A stretch of DNA of 64,000 nt from an actinobacterium SCGC AAA278-I18 (GTDB lineage Bacteria > Actinomycetota > Actinomycetes > Nanopelagicales > Nanopelagicaceae): assembly GCA_000378865.1 (NCBI GenBank), contig KB900413.1, forward strand, positions 1-64,000. Reading direction: 5' to 3'. Positions 56,219 through 64,000 of this stretch are shown one piece after another (position 1 is the stretch's first letter; each line of letters opens with the position of its first letter). The notes under the pieces were generated by a model. It saw only the letters and a list, made by a program, of their open reading frames with translations, was not told the origin of the DNA and did no database searches. Both the position numbers and the translations under genes were made by a program.

Positions 56219-56758
56219 ATGCCTAGGATTATTTATCGTCATCAGCCTGCTACTAGATTTATTGTTAGTGCGATTGGTGATCCTGGTGAGCGTCAGTTTT
56301 TTATTCAGGTTAAATCTGCGGATGGCTTAAACTCTGTCACATTAGAAAAAAGCCAAGTTATCGGCTTAACACAGAGATTTGAGGAGTTAATAAAGGAGAT
56401 CAGACGTGGGCAGCTAACTACTACCGAGGAATTAAATGCGCCGGTTGAAGTTGATGAGCAGCCAATGGAGTTACCAATTGATGAGGATTTTGAGGTTGGG
56501 GTTATTAGCATTACTTGGGAGAATGATTTAGCAATTATTAACATGCAGGCAGCTTCACAAGATGATGATCTGATATTAGATGATTTAGATTCAGGTCCTG
56601 ATCTACTTATCGCTACCTTAAGGTTAAATCAGGTAAAAGGGTTTTGTGAACGAGCAAGGTTAATTGTCGCTGCCGGCCGACCGGCATGCCCATTTTGTGC
56701 GCTGCCGATTGACCCAGCTGGCCACCTGTGTCCGCGAGCAAATGGTTACCGCCGATGA
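56219..56758 (+). CDS. DUF3090 family protein
   Basis: GERQFFIQVKSADGLNSVTLEKSQVIGLTQRFEELI; C-terminal CPFCALPIDPAGHLCPRANGYRR. Confidence 0.92.
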   Translation: MPRIIYRHQPATRFIVSAIGDPGERQFFIQVKSADGLNSVTLEKSQVIGLTQRFEELIKEIRRGQLTTTEELNAPVEVDEQPMELPIDEDFEVGVISITWENDLAIINMQAASQDDDLILDDLDSGPDLLIATLRLNQVKGFCERARLIVAAGRPACPFCALPIDPAGHLCPRANGYRR

Positions 56759-57450
56759 AAACTGCAATTGATTTAATATCTAACGGAAATCTCTTAGTAA
56801 TCGGTCGGTTAGTTGATGCCTCAAATGCCACACTGCTTGCTCATGTAGAAGATAGCGATCCAAAATTTCAAGTAATTTATAAACCAATTGCGGGGGAGCG
56901 CCCGCTTTGGGATTTTCCAGATGGCGATCTTGCAAGCAGAGAGTATGCGGCATATTTATTAAGTAACTTAGCTGGTTTTGATCTAGTGCCATTAACACTT
57001 CTTCGAGAGGGTCCATTTGGATTTGGCATGGTGCAGCAGTGGATTGATATTGATGAGAGTGTTGATGTGGTTGAGTTTGGCCAAAGTGATAACGAGCAAC
57101 TTCGTAAGCTAGCCTTATTTGATGCGATTATTAACAATACCGATCGCAAATTTGGACATCTGTTAATTGACAGTACTGGAGTGTTAAAAGGTTGTGACCA
57201 TGGAGTTTGCTTTCACGCAGAGGATAAGTTGCGCACTGTGATCTGGCAGTTTGCTGGGCAGCCATTTAATAAGAAAGAGATCGATTTGTTAAAAAATGTA
57301 GCTGATATTGATCTAACAAAGATCTTTGCTAAGTATTTAACTGAGGATGAGGTGCAAGCACTGCGAGGCAGGGTTGAGATTCTGCAAGCTGAGGCAATCT
57401 TTCCACTTCCTAGCACCGCCTGGCCAGCTGTGCCATGGCCACCGGTCTAG
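56755..57450 (+). CDS. SCO1664 family protein (PI3/PI4- or HipA-like kinase fold predicted)
   Basis: VIYKPIAGERPLWDFPDGDLASREYAAYLLS, NNTDRKFGHLLIDSTGVLKGCDHGVCFH kinase-like catalytic/metal loop; ATGA overlap with DUF3090. Confidence 0.9.
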   Translation: MKTAIDLISNGNLLVIGRLVDASNATLLAHVEDSDPKFQVIYKPIAGERPLWDFPDGDLASREYAAYLLSNLAGFDLVPLTLLREGPFGFGMVQQWIDIDESVDVVEFGQSDNEQLRKLALFDAIINNTDRKFGHLLIDSTGVLKGCDHGVCFHAEDKLRTVIWQFAGQPFNKKEIDLLKNVADIDLTKIFAKYLTEDEVQALRGRVEILQAEAIFPLPSTAWPAVPWPPV

Positions 57451-57463
57451 GAGATAATTAAGT

Positions 57464-58687
57464 ATGAATAGTTGGCCCAAGGTTTATCTTCCCCCGCTTG
57501 AGGGTATTGAATATCCATCTCTTAAATTAGTTGATAGTAATAAGGGATTAGTTGAGTTAGATAATGGCAGTAATTTTGCTATCTATGTTTGCGGCATTAC
57601 GCCATATGATGCAACACATCTAGGACATGCTGCAACATATTTAGCATTTGATCTAATTAATCGTTATAAAATACTTTCTGGTTCAACTGTTAATTTTGTT
57701 GAAAATATAACTGATATAGATGACCCACTCCTTGAGCGAGCAAAGCGGGATAACCAAGGCTGGCAAGATTTGGCGAGTAAGCAGATTGATCTATTTAGCT
57801 CAGATATGTCAGCACTTCGGGTATTGCCGCCAGATTCCTTTATTAAGGTAACTGATTCACTTGCTTTGATTGAAGATTTTATTAGTAGATTAGATAAAGC
57901 AGGTTATCTCTATAAATTAGATAGCGATTACTATTTCTCGGTGGGTAAGTTTCTAGATCAAATGCGCATGCCAATTGAGCAAGCGATAGAAATTTTTGCC
58001 GAGCGTGGTGGGGATCCAAAGCGAGCGGGCAAGCAGCACCAGTTAGATCCAGTTATTTGGATTGGAAACCGTGATGGTGAGCCAGGATGGGCGAGCAGCT
58101 ATGGTTTTGGTAGGCCTGGTTGGCATGTTGAGTGCACCGCTATTGCCTGCAACTATCTAGATAAATCAGGTAGTAATCCAATAATTGATCTACAAGGTGG
58201 GGGCTCGGATTTAGCTTTCCCACACCATTTTATGTCTGCGCAGATTGTTAAGGCTGCCTACGGTAGAGATTTTGCAAAGTACTTTGTTCATGCCGCCATG
58301 ATTGGTTTAGCTGGTGAAAAAATGAGTAAATCAAAGGGAAATTTAGTTTTTGTTTCTAAGTTATTAACGCAGCAGGTTGATCCGATGGTGATTAGGTGGG
58401 CTCTACTTTCTGGTCATTATCAACAAGATCGCCAGTGGAGTGATAATTTATTAGCAGTTGCAAATGATCAGGTTACTGCGATTCGTTCAGCACTTGCTCG
58501 AAGTGAGGTTGCCCAAAGCGAGCAACTAATAAAAGATCTAGCAAGTGATATTTCAAACAATCTTGATACACCAGCGGCATTAGCAAGATTGATCAAATGG
58601 GCAAAGCAATCTGAGAGTAATCCCACTGTTAATCAAAGTGGCCTTGTTTCTCGAACAATTGACGCATTATTAGGATTGGCGCTATAG
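57464..58687 (+). CDS. mshC: Cysteine--1-D-myo-inosityl 2-amino-2-deoxy-alpha-D-glucopyranoside ligase
   Basis: CysRS-like YVCGITPYDATHLGHAATYLAFDLINR, GWHVECTAIA, GEKMSKSKGNLVFVS; follows the SCO1664-type neighbourhood. Confidence 0.94.
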   Translation: MNSWPKVYLPPLEGIEYPSLKLVDSNKGLVELDNGSNFAIYVCGITPYDATHLGHAATYLAFDLINRYKILSGSTVNFVENITDIDDPLLERAKRDNQGWQDLASKQIDLFSSDMSALRVLPPDSFIKVTDSLALIEDFISRLDKAGYLYKLDSDYYFSVGKFLDQMRMPIEQAIEIFAERGGDPKRAGKQHQLDPVIWIGNRDGEPGWASSYGFGRPGWHVECTAIACNYLDKSGSNPIIDLQGGGSDLAFPHHFMSAQIVKAAYGRDFAKYFVHAAMIGLAGEKMSKSKGNLVFVSKLLTQQVDPMVIRWALLSGHYQQDRQWSDNLLAVANDQVTAIRSALARSEVAQSEQLIKDLASDISNNLDTPAALARLIKWAKQSESNPTVNQSGLVSRTIDALLGLAL

Positions 58688-58730
58688 CTTTTAGAGTTTG
58701 TAAGGTTGTGATTGCGGTAAACTAGGCCAA

Positions 58731-61700
58731 ATGAACTCACTTCGCTCTGCCCTTTCAAATCGGGTAGTAATCGCCGATGGCGCAATGGGAACGATGCTGC
58801 AGGCTCAAAATCCCACCTTGGCAGATTTTCAAAATCATGAGGGTTGTAATGAAATTTTAAATGTTACCCGCCCAGACATTGTTAAAGCAGTTCACGCTCA
58901 GTACTTAGATGCTGGAGTAGATGCAATTGAGACTAATACCTTTGGTGCAAACTTTGGCAATTTAGCTGAGTATGGAATTGAAGATCGTATTTATGAATTA
59001 GCTTTTGCTGGAGCACAGATTGCCCGTCAGGTTGCAGATCAATATACAACCGATAAGCAACCTCGTTGGGTTTTAGGCTCACTTGGGCCGGGCACAAAAT
59101 TGCCAACACTTGGACATACAACATATGAATTATTGAAACAAGCTTATGAAACTGCTGCTACTGGTTTGATTGAAGGTGGTAGTGATGCATTATTAATTGA
59201 GACAACCCAGGATCTGCTGCAGGCAAGGGCAGCGGTTAATGGCAGCCGGGATGCGATTACTAAATCTAAGAAAGATATTATTTTAATTGCTCAAGTTACA
59301 GTTGAAACAACTGGCACGATGTTGATGGGCTCTGAGATTGGCGCCGCTCTTAACGCACTTGAGCCACTTGGTATTGATCTAATTGGTCTTAATTGCGCAA
59401 CTGGTCCAGCTGAGATGAGTGAGCATCTTCGAGTGCTAAGTAATGGTTCAACAGTTGGTATTTCAGTTATGCCAAATGCTGGCCTGCCAGTTCTAGGAGA
59501 AAATGGTGCACATTACCCACTCTCACCAGTAGAGCTTGCTAAATCACTTAAACAATTTGTTACTGATTACAAAGTTAATTTAGTAGGTGGTTGTTGTGGA
59601 ACTACTCCAGAGCATATGAGTGAGGTGGTTAAACTATTACAGGGAACAAAATTGGCACAACGTGAGGTAGCAAGAGAGATCGGTGCTTCCTCACTTTATC
59701 AATTTGTCCCATTTAGACAACAAAATACCTATCTTTCAATTGGTGAGCGAACCAATGCAAATGGTTCACGTGCCTTTAGGGATGCACTGCTTGCTGAGGA
59801 TTGGCAGGGTTGTGTTGAGATCGCTCGAGATCAAATTCGAGATGGTGCACATATGTTAGATCTTTCAGTTGATTATGTTGGACGTGATGGTGTGGCGGAT
59901 ATGAAGGAGTTAGCCTTTAGATTTGCAACCACCTCAACCCTGCCAATTGTTTTAGATTCCACTGAACCAGCAGTTCTTGAGGCTGGATTAAAACAATTAG
60001 GTGGCCGAAGTGTTATCAACTCAGTTAATTACGAAGATGGTGATGGTCCTACCTCTCGATTTGTAAGAATAATGCCATTAGTTACCGAGCATGGGGCAGC
60101 GGTTATTGCTTTAACAATTGATGAAGATGGTCAGGCCAGAGATGAGAAGTGGAAGTTAAAGGTTGCTAGAAGATTAATCAATGATCTGACAAAAAACTGG
60201 GGGATGAGGGTTGATGACATAATTATTGATTGCCTAACATTTCCAATTGCAACTGGGCAGGAGGAGACCAGGCGAGATGGTATTGAAACTTTAAATGCAA
60301 TCAAGGCACTAAAGGAAGAGTTTCCAAATGTGCAAACCACGTTGGGAGTTAGCAATGTTTCCTTTGGTTTAAATCCCGCAGCACGGATTGTTTTAAACTC
60401 AGTATTTTTGGCAGAGGCGGTTAAGAATGGTCTTGATTCAGCGATAGTTCATCCCTCTAAAATCACCCCGATTATTCGCATACCAGCTGAGCAGTTAGAG
60501 GTGGCACTTGATTTAGTTTATGACCGACGAGTCAGAGATGCACAAGGAGAAGTTACTTATGATCCGCTAACTAAGTTTTTGCAGTTATTTGAAAATGTTG
60601 AGGTGACATCAACAAAGGAGAGTAGAGCAGCTGAGCTTGCTGCACTGCCACTTGAGGAGCGGTTGCAGCGACGGATTATTGATGGTGAGAAGGTTGGATT
60701 ATCTGATGATCTGCAGGTAGCACTTGACTCTGGTATGCCAGCGCTAGCAATTATTAATGATCATCTACTTTCTGGCATGAAAACTGTTGGTGAGTTATTT
60801 GGTAAGGGACAGATGCAACTACCCTTTGTTCTGCAATCAGCTGAGGTAATGAAGAGTGCTGTTGCATATCTTGAGCCATTTGTTGAAAAAACCGATGATG
60901 CAGGTCGTGGAAAGATTTTACTTGCCACCGTAAAAGGTGATGTGCATGATATTGGTAAGAATTTAGTCGATATTATTTTGTCTAATAATGGTTACGAGAC
61001 GGTAAATATTGGAATTAAGCAGACTGTAAATCAAATTATCGATGCTGCAACTGAAAACAATGTTGATGTGATTGGCATGTCAGGTTTGCTGGTTAAATCA
61101 ACTGTAATTATGAGGGAGAATTTGCAAGAGTTAGATTCCCGCGGTTTAGCCCAAAAATGGCCGGTAGTCCTGGGTGGAGCTGCACTTACTAGATCTTATG
61201 TTGAGCAAGATTTAAGTGAGCAATTTCCGGGAACTGTGAGATATGCAAAGGATGCATTTGAGGGCTTAAAGCTTATGGATACCTTGATGGGAATTAAGCG
61301 CGGAGTAGCTGGTGCGCAGCTACCACCGCTTAAACCACGCAGAACTGCAAAGACAGAAAAAAGTGGTCCAGATGAGATTGATACCAAACGAAGTGATGTC
61401 GCAGCAAATAATCCGCTTCCTACTCCACCATTTTTTGGTTCCAGGGTTGTTAAAGGTATAGCACTTGCAGATTACGTTCACATGTTAGATGAGCGGGCAT
61501 TATTTCTTGGCCAATGGGGACTTAAGGGTAAAGATTTTGAAGAGATGGCGATCGATCAGGGACGGCCGCAACTTCGTTCCCTATTAAATGATGTGCAATC
61601 AAATGGTTGGCTTAGTGCTGCAGTTGTCTATGGCTACTTTCCTTGTTACAGCGAAGGAAATGATTTAGTAGTTGTTCACCATGAGGGTGAGGATAAAGGT

Positions 61701-62204
61701 AAAGAGCGAGTTAGATTTACCTTCCCAAGACAGAGTAGAGATCGCAGATTATGTCTCTCTGATTTCTTCCGCAGTAAAGATAGTGGTCAGTTAGATGTGG
61801 TTAGTTTTCAATTTGTAACAATGGGTCAATCAATCAGCGATGCTATTAGTAAGCTATTTAATGCAAATCTATACCGTGAGTATTTAGAGTTACATGGCTT
61901 ATCGGTTCAATTAACTGAATCACTTACCGAGCATTGGCATGCAAGAACTAGGCAGGAGCTTGGAATTGATAAGGATGACTCAAAGGATTTAAAGGAAATC
62001 TTTGATCAGGGCTATCAAGGCTCTCGTTACTCATTTGGTTATCCAGCATGTCCTGATTTAGAGCAACAGGTGCAGATCAGTGAATTACTAGATCCAGCGC
62101 GAATCGGTGTTTCATTATCTGAGGAGTTTCAATTACATCCTGAGCAATCAACCTCATCAATTGTTCTACACCACCCAGAAGCAAAATACTTCAACGCATC
62201 ATGA
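58731..62204 (+). CDS. metH: Cobalamin-dependent methionine synthase
   Basis: VIADGAMGTMLQA, LVGGCCGTTPEHM, KGDVHDIGKNLVDIILSNNGYE (B12 DxHxxG), C-terminal activation domain; 1157 aa. Confidence 0.97.
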   Translation: MNSLRSALSNRVVIADGAMGTMLQAQNPTLADFQNHEGCNEILNVTRPDIVKAVHAQYLDAGVDAIETNTFGANFGNLAEYGIEDRIYELAFAGAQIARQVADQYTTDKQPRWVLGSLGPGTKLPTLGHTTYELLKQAYETAATGLIEGGSDALLIETTQDLLQARAAVNGSRDAITKSKKDIILIAQVTVETTGTMLMGSEIGAALNALEPLGIDLIGLNCATGPAEMSEHLRVLSNGSTVGISVMPNAGLPVLGENGAHYPLSPVELAKSLKQFVTDYKVNLVGGCCGTTPEHMSEVVKLLQGTKLAQREVAREIGASSLYQFVPFRQQNTYLSIGERTNANGSRAFRDALLAEDWQGCVEIARDQIRDGAHMLDLSVDYVGRDGVADMKELAFRFATTSTLPIVLDSTEPAVLEAGLKQLGGRSVINSVNYEDGDGPTSRFVRIMPLVTEHGAAVIALTIDEDGQARDEKWKLKVARRLINDLTKNWGMRVDDIIIDCLTFPIATGQEETRRDGIETLNAIKALKEEFPNVQTTLGVSNVSFGLNPAARIVLNSVFLAEAVKNGLDSAIVHPSKITPIIRIPAEQLEVALDLVYDRRVRDAQGEVTYDPLTKFLQLFENVEVTSTKESRAAELAALPLEERLQRRIIDGEKVGLSDDLQVALDSGMPALAIINDHLLSGMKTVGELFGKGQMQLPFVLQSAEVMKSAVAYLEPFVEKTDDAGRGKILLATVKGDVHDIGKNLVDIILSNNGYETVNIGIKQTVNQIIDAATENNVDVIGMSGLLVKSTVIMRENLQELDSRGLAQKWPVVLGGAALTRSYVEQDLSEQFPGTVRYAKDAFEGLKLMDTLMGIKRGVAGAQLPPLKPRRTAKTEKSGPDEIDTKRSDVAANNPLPTPPFFGSRVVKGIALADYVHMLDERALFLGQWGLKGKDFEEMAIDQGRPQLRSLLNDVQSNGWLSAAVVYGYFPCYSEGNDLVVVHHEGEDKGKERVRFTFPRQSRDRRLCLSDFFRSKDSGQLDVVSFQFVTMGQSISDAISKLFNANLYREYLELHGLSVQLTESLTEHWHARTRQELGIDKDDSKDLKEIFDQGYQGSRYSFGYPACPDLEQQVQISELLDPARIGVSLSEEFQLHPEQSTSSIVLHHPEAKYFNAS

Positions 62205-62869
62205 GTGCAATCTTGTTTGATATGGATGGCACGTTAATTGATTCTGAACCACTTTGGCTACAGGCAGAGATTGAGGTAATGGCTGCGGTAGGTTGTAAAT
62301 GGGATGCGCAGGATCAAATTAATTGTTTGGGTGGCCCACTTGAGCGAACTGAGAAGTATATGCAAGAGCGAAGCAATCACATTAAACCTTATGGATACTT
62401 TGGTGAGCAGTTATTTGCCGTAATGGAGGAGAAGCTCTCTAATCATTTAGAGTTAATTCCAAACGCATTGGAGTTGTTAGCGCAGTGTAAAAATGCAAAT
62501 ATTAAGGTCGCTTTAGTAACTGCAAGTAGTCGCAGATTGATGCAAGCAGCGCTAACTTGTTTTCCAGATGAAACCTTTGCGGCTGTGGTATCAAGAGATG
62601 ATGTTGAGATTACAAAACCTGATCCGTCCCCCTACCTGCTTGCAGCAAAGCTAATCGGTGTAGATATTAGGAGTTGTTTAGTATTTGAGGACTCGATCAC
62701 GGGTGCGCAATCGGGATTGCGATCTGGTGCGCAGGTGATTGGTATTCCACACCTTATAGAGATGCCAGATGACCCAAATTTAAGAGTAGTTAAATCACTT
62801 TCTGATATTGATCTACCTAAGTTATTTGATTGGTATCCATTTTTAGATGCTGAGGTAGGTGCAAAGTGA
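62201..62869 (+). CDS. HAD family hydrolase (beta-phosphoglucomutase-like)
   Basis: ILFDMDGTLIDSEPLWLQAE, VTASSRRLM, VFEDSITGAQSGLRSGAQVIG. Confidence 0.93.
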   Translation: MSAILFDMDGTLIDSEPLWLQAEIEVMAAVGCKWDAQDQINCLGGPLERTEKYMQERSNHIKPYGYFGEQLFAVMEEKLSNHLELIPNALELLAQCKNANIKVALVTASSRRLMQAALTCFPDETFAAVVSRDDVEITKPDPSPYLLAAKLIGVDIRSCLVFEDSITGAQSGLRSGAQVIGIPHLIEMPDDPNLRVVKSLSDIDLPKLFDWYPFLDAEVGAK

Positions 62870-63711
62870 TTGATCGCAATTTAAAGTATGGTGATCGGGT
62901 TCAATTAACTGATGCTAAAGGCAAGTTTTATTCAATTACCCTAACAAAAGGTGCTGAGTGGCATACCCATAAGGGCATGCTTAAGCATGATGAGTTGGTT
63001 GGATTACCTGAGGGTTCAATTGTGGCAACAAATGGTGAATTAAAGTTTCAAGCTTTTCGACCACTGCTTGCAGATTATGTTCTTTCAATGCCCAGGGGAG
63101 CGACAATTATCTATCCAAAGGATGCTGCGATGATTCTTGGTGTTGCAGATATTGGGCCAAATATGCGAGTACTAGAGGCTGGAGTTGGCTCTGGTGCACT
63201 GAGTATCGCTATCTTGCGAGCGATAGGTAGTGATGGCTATCTGCATTCAGTTGAGATCAGAGATGATTTTGCAAAGATCTCAGAAGATAATGTTACAAAT
63301 TACTTTGTTGGTAAGCCAAAGAATTGGCAGTTAACAGTTAGTGCTTTACAGGATCAAAAATTTGATGCCGATTACGACCGTGTTATCTTAGACATGCTCT
63401 CACCTTGGGAGTGTGTTGAAACTGCATCGGCTGCATTAGTCCCTGGTGGAGTTTTATTAGCTTACGTTGCAACTACCACTCAATTATCAAAGATTGCTGA
63501 AGCTATTAAGGATTGCGGTAATTTTACCGAGCCAGAGTCTTCAGAGACAATTGTTCGAGGTTGGCACCATGAAGGTTTAGCGGTTAGGCCACAACATAGA
63601 ATGATTGGTCATACTGGATTTTTAGTATTTGCCAGGAGAATGGCACCTGGTGTGCCAGTATTACAAAGACGTAGACGACCTTCTAAAGGCTCTTACGGAG
63701 TTGTTGAGTAA
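62866..63711 (+). CDS. trmI: tRNA (adenine-N1)-methyltransferase (TrmI type)
   Basis: IYPKDAAMILGVADIGPNMRVLEAGVGSGALSIAILRAIG, VILDMLSPWECVETA. Confidence 0.93.
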   Translation: MIDRNLKYGDRVQLTDAKGKFYSITLTKGAEWHTHKGMLKHDELVGLPEGSIVATNGELKFQAFRPLLADYVLSMPRGATIIYPKDAAMILGVADIGPNMRVLEAGVGSGALSIAILRAIGSDGYLHSVEIRDDFAKISEDNVTNYFVGKPKNWQLTVSALQDQKFDADYDRVILDMLSPWECVETASAALVPGGVLLAYVATTTQLSKIAEAIKDCGNFTEPESSETIVRGWHHEGLAVRPQHRMIGHTGFLVFARRMAPGVPVLQRRRRPSKGSYGVVE

Positions 63712-64000
63712 TTAACTAACTTTTATTAAATCAACAACAAAGACAAGCGTTTCATTTGGTCCAATTGCACCACCTGCACCTGTTGCGCCATAACCAAGAT
63801 CAGGTGGGATAACTAGTAGGCGACGACCGCCCTCTTTCATGCCAGGAATTCCTTGTTGCCAACCAGCTATAACTCCACTTAATGGAAATGTCGCAGATCG
63901 TCCAGAATCCCATGATGACTCCACAATCGCTTTAGTACTCCAAGCCATTAATGTGTAATGAACCTCAAGAGTTGAGGTAGCAACCGCCTCTTTACCACTT
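63712..64000 (-). CDS. FKBP-type peptidyl-prolyl cis-trans isomerase (5' end beyond window)
   Basis: Frame stays open to the window edge ([21 protein letters not shown]...); [47 protein letters not shown]. Confidence 0.93.
   Translation of the reverse strand, partial: SGKEAVATSTLEVHYTLMAWSTKAIVESSWDSGRSATFPLSGVIAGWQQGIPGMKEGGRRLLVIPPDLGYGATGAGGAIGPNETLVFVVDLIKVS

Noticed and set aside
58688-58730. Possible B12 or SAM riboswitch upstream of metH
   Set aside because: Only 43 nt between mshC and metH, too short for a cobalamin riboswitch; a TAAACT-N7-ATG promoter explains it better. metK has just a 4-nt gap upstream.
1-64000. CRISPR arrays, prophage, IS elements, toxin-antitoxin or restriction systems
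   Set aside because: No regularly spaced repeats, transposase/integrase motifs or defence-type ORFs seen in the provided ORFs or intergenic sequence.

Overview
The window is a compact, low-to-moderate GC actinobacterial chromosome segment. I infer this from the MihF, BldD-like, MshC (mycothiol), DUF3090/SCO1664-family and helicase-motif-lacking PriA genes plus the ruv-sec-rel and aro-efp-nusB-pyr gene orders. Gene density and streamlining resemble freshwater acI/Nanopelagicales-type actinobacteria (inference only). Nearly all of it is core housekeeping: pdxT (partial)-yebC-ruvCAB-secDF-rel; DUF349; MBL-hisS-aspS-alaS-ruvX-mltG-aroE; aroCKBQ-efp-nusB; bldD-like; pyrR-pyrB-pyrC-carAB-pyrKDF-(mihF::gmk)-rpoZ-coaBC-metK-priA; def-fmt-rsmB-rpe; serB/ABC ATPase-ung; an NCS2 permease; uppP; adh/tdk/apt; a large secreted C-type-lectin-like protein beside tRNA-Leu(GAG); the histidine phosphatase-DUF3090-SCO1664 kinase-like-mshC cassette; metH; trmI; and a partial FKBP. 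I see no CRISPR array, prophage, IS element or obvious defence island. The most interesting signals are: (i) a recurrent TANNNT-N6-8-start-codon architecture at about 14 transcription-unit starts, implying widespread leaderless transcription; (ii) an in-frame MihF-guanylate kinase fusion that retains an internal ribosome-binding site and start; (iii) an orphan secreted CTLD protein with intact QPD and WND motifs and paired direct repeats over its predicted promoter; (iv) a PyrR-type hairpin that sequesters the pyrR Shine-Dalgarno; (v) six of eight convergent junctions with no intergenic space; (vi) a poorly characterised kinase-like/phosphatase/DUF3090 module upstream of mshC.
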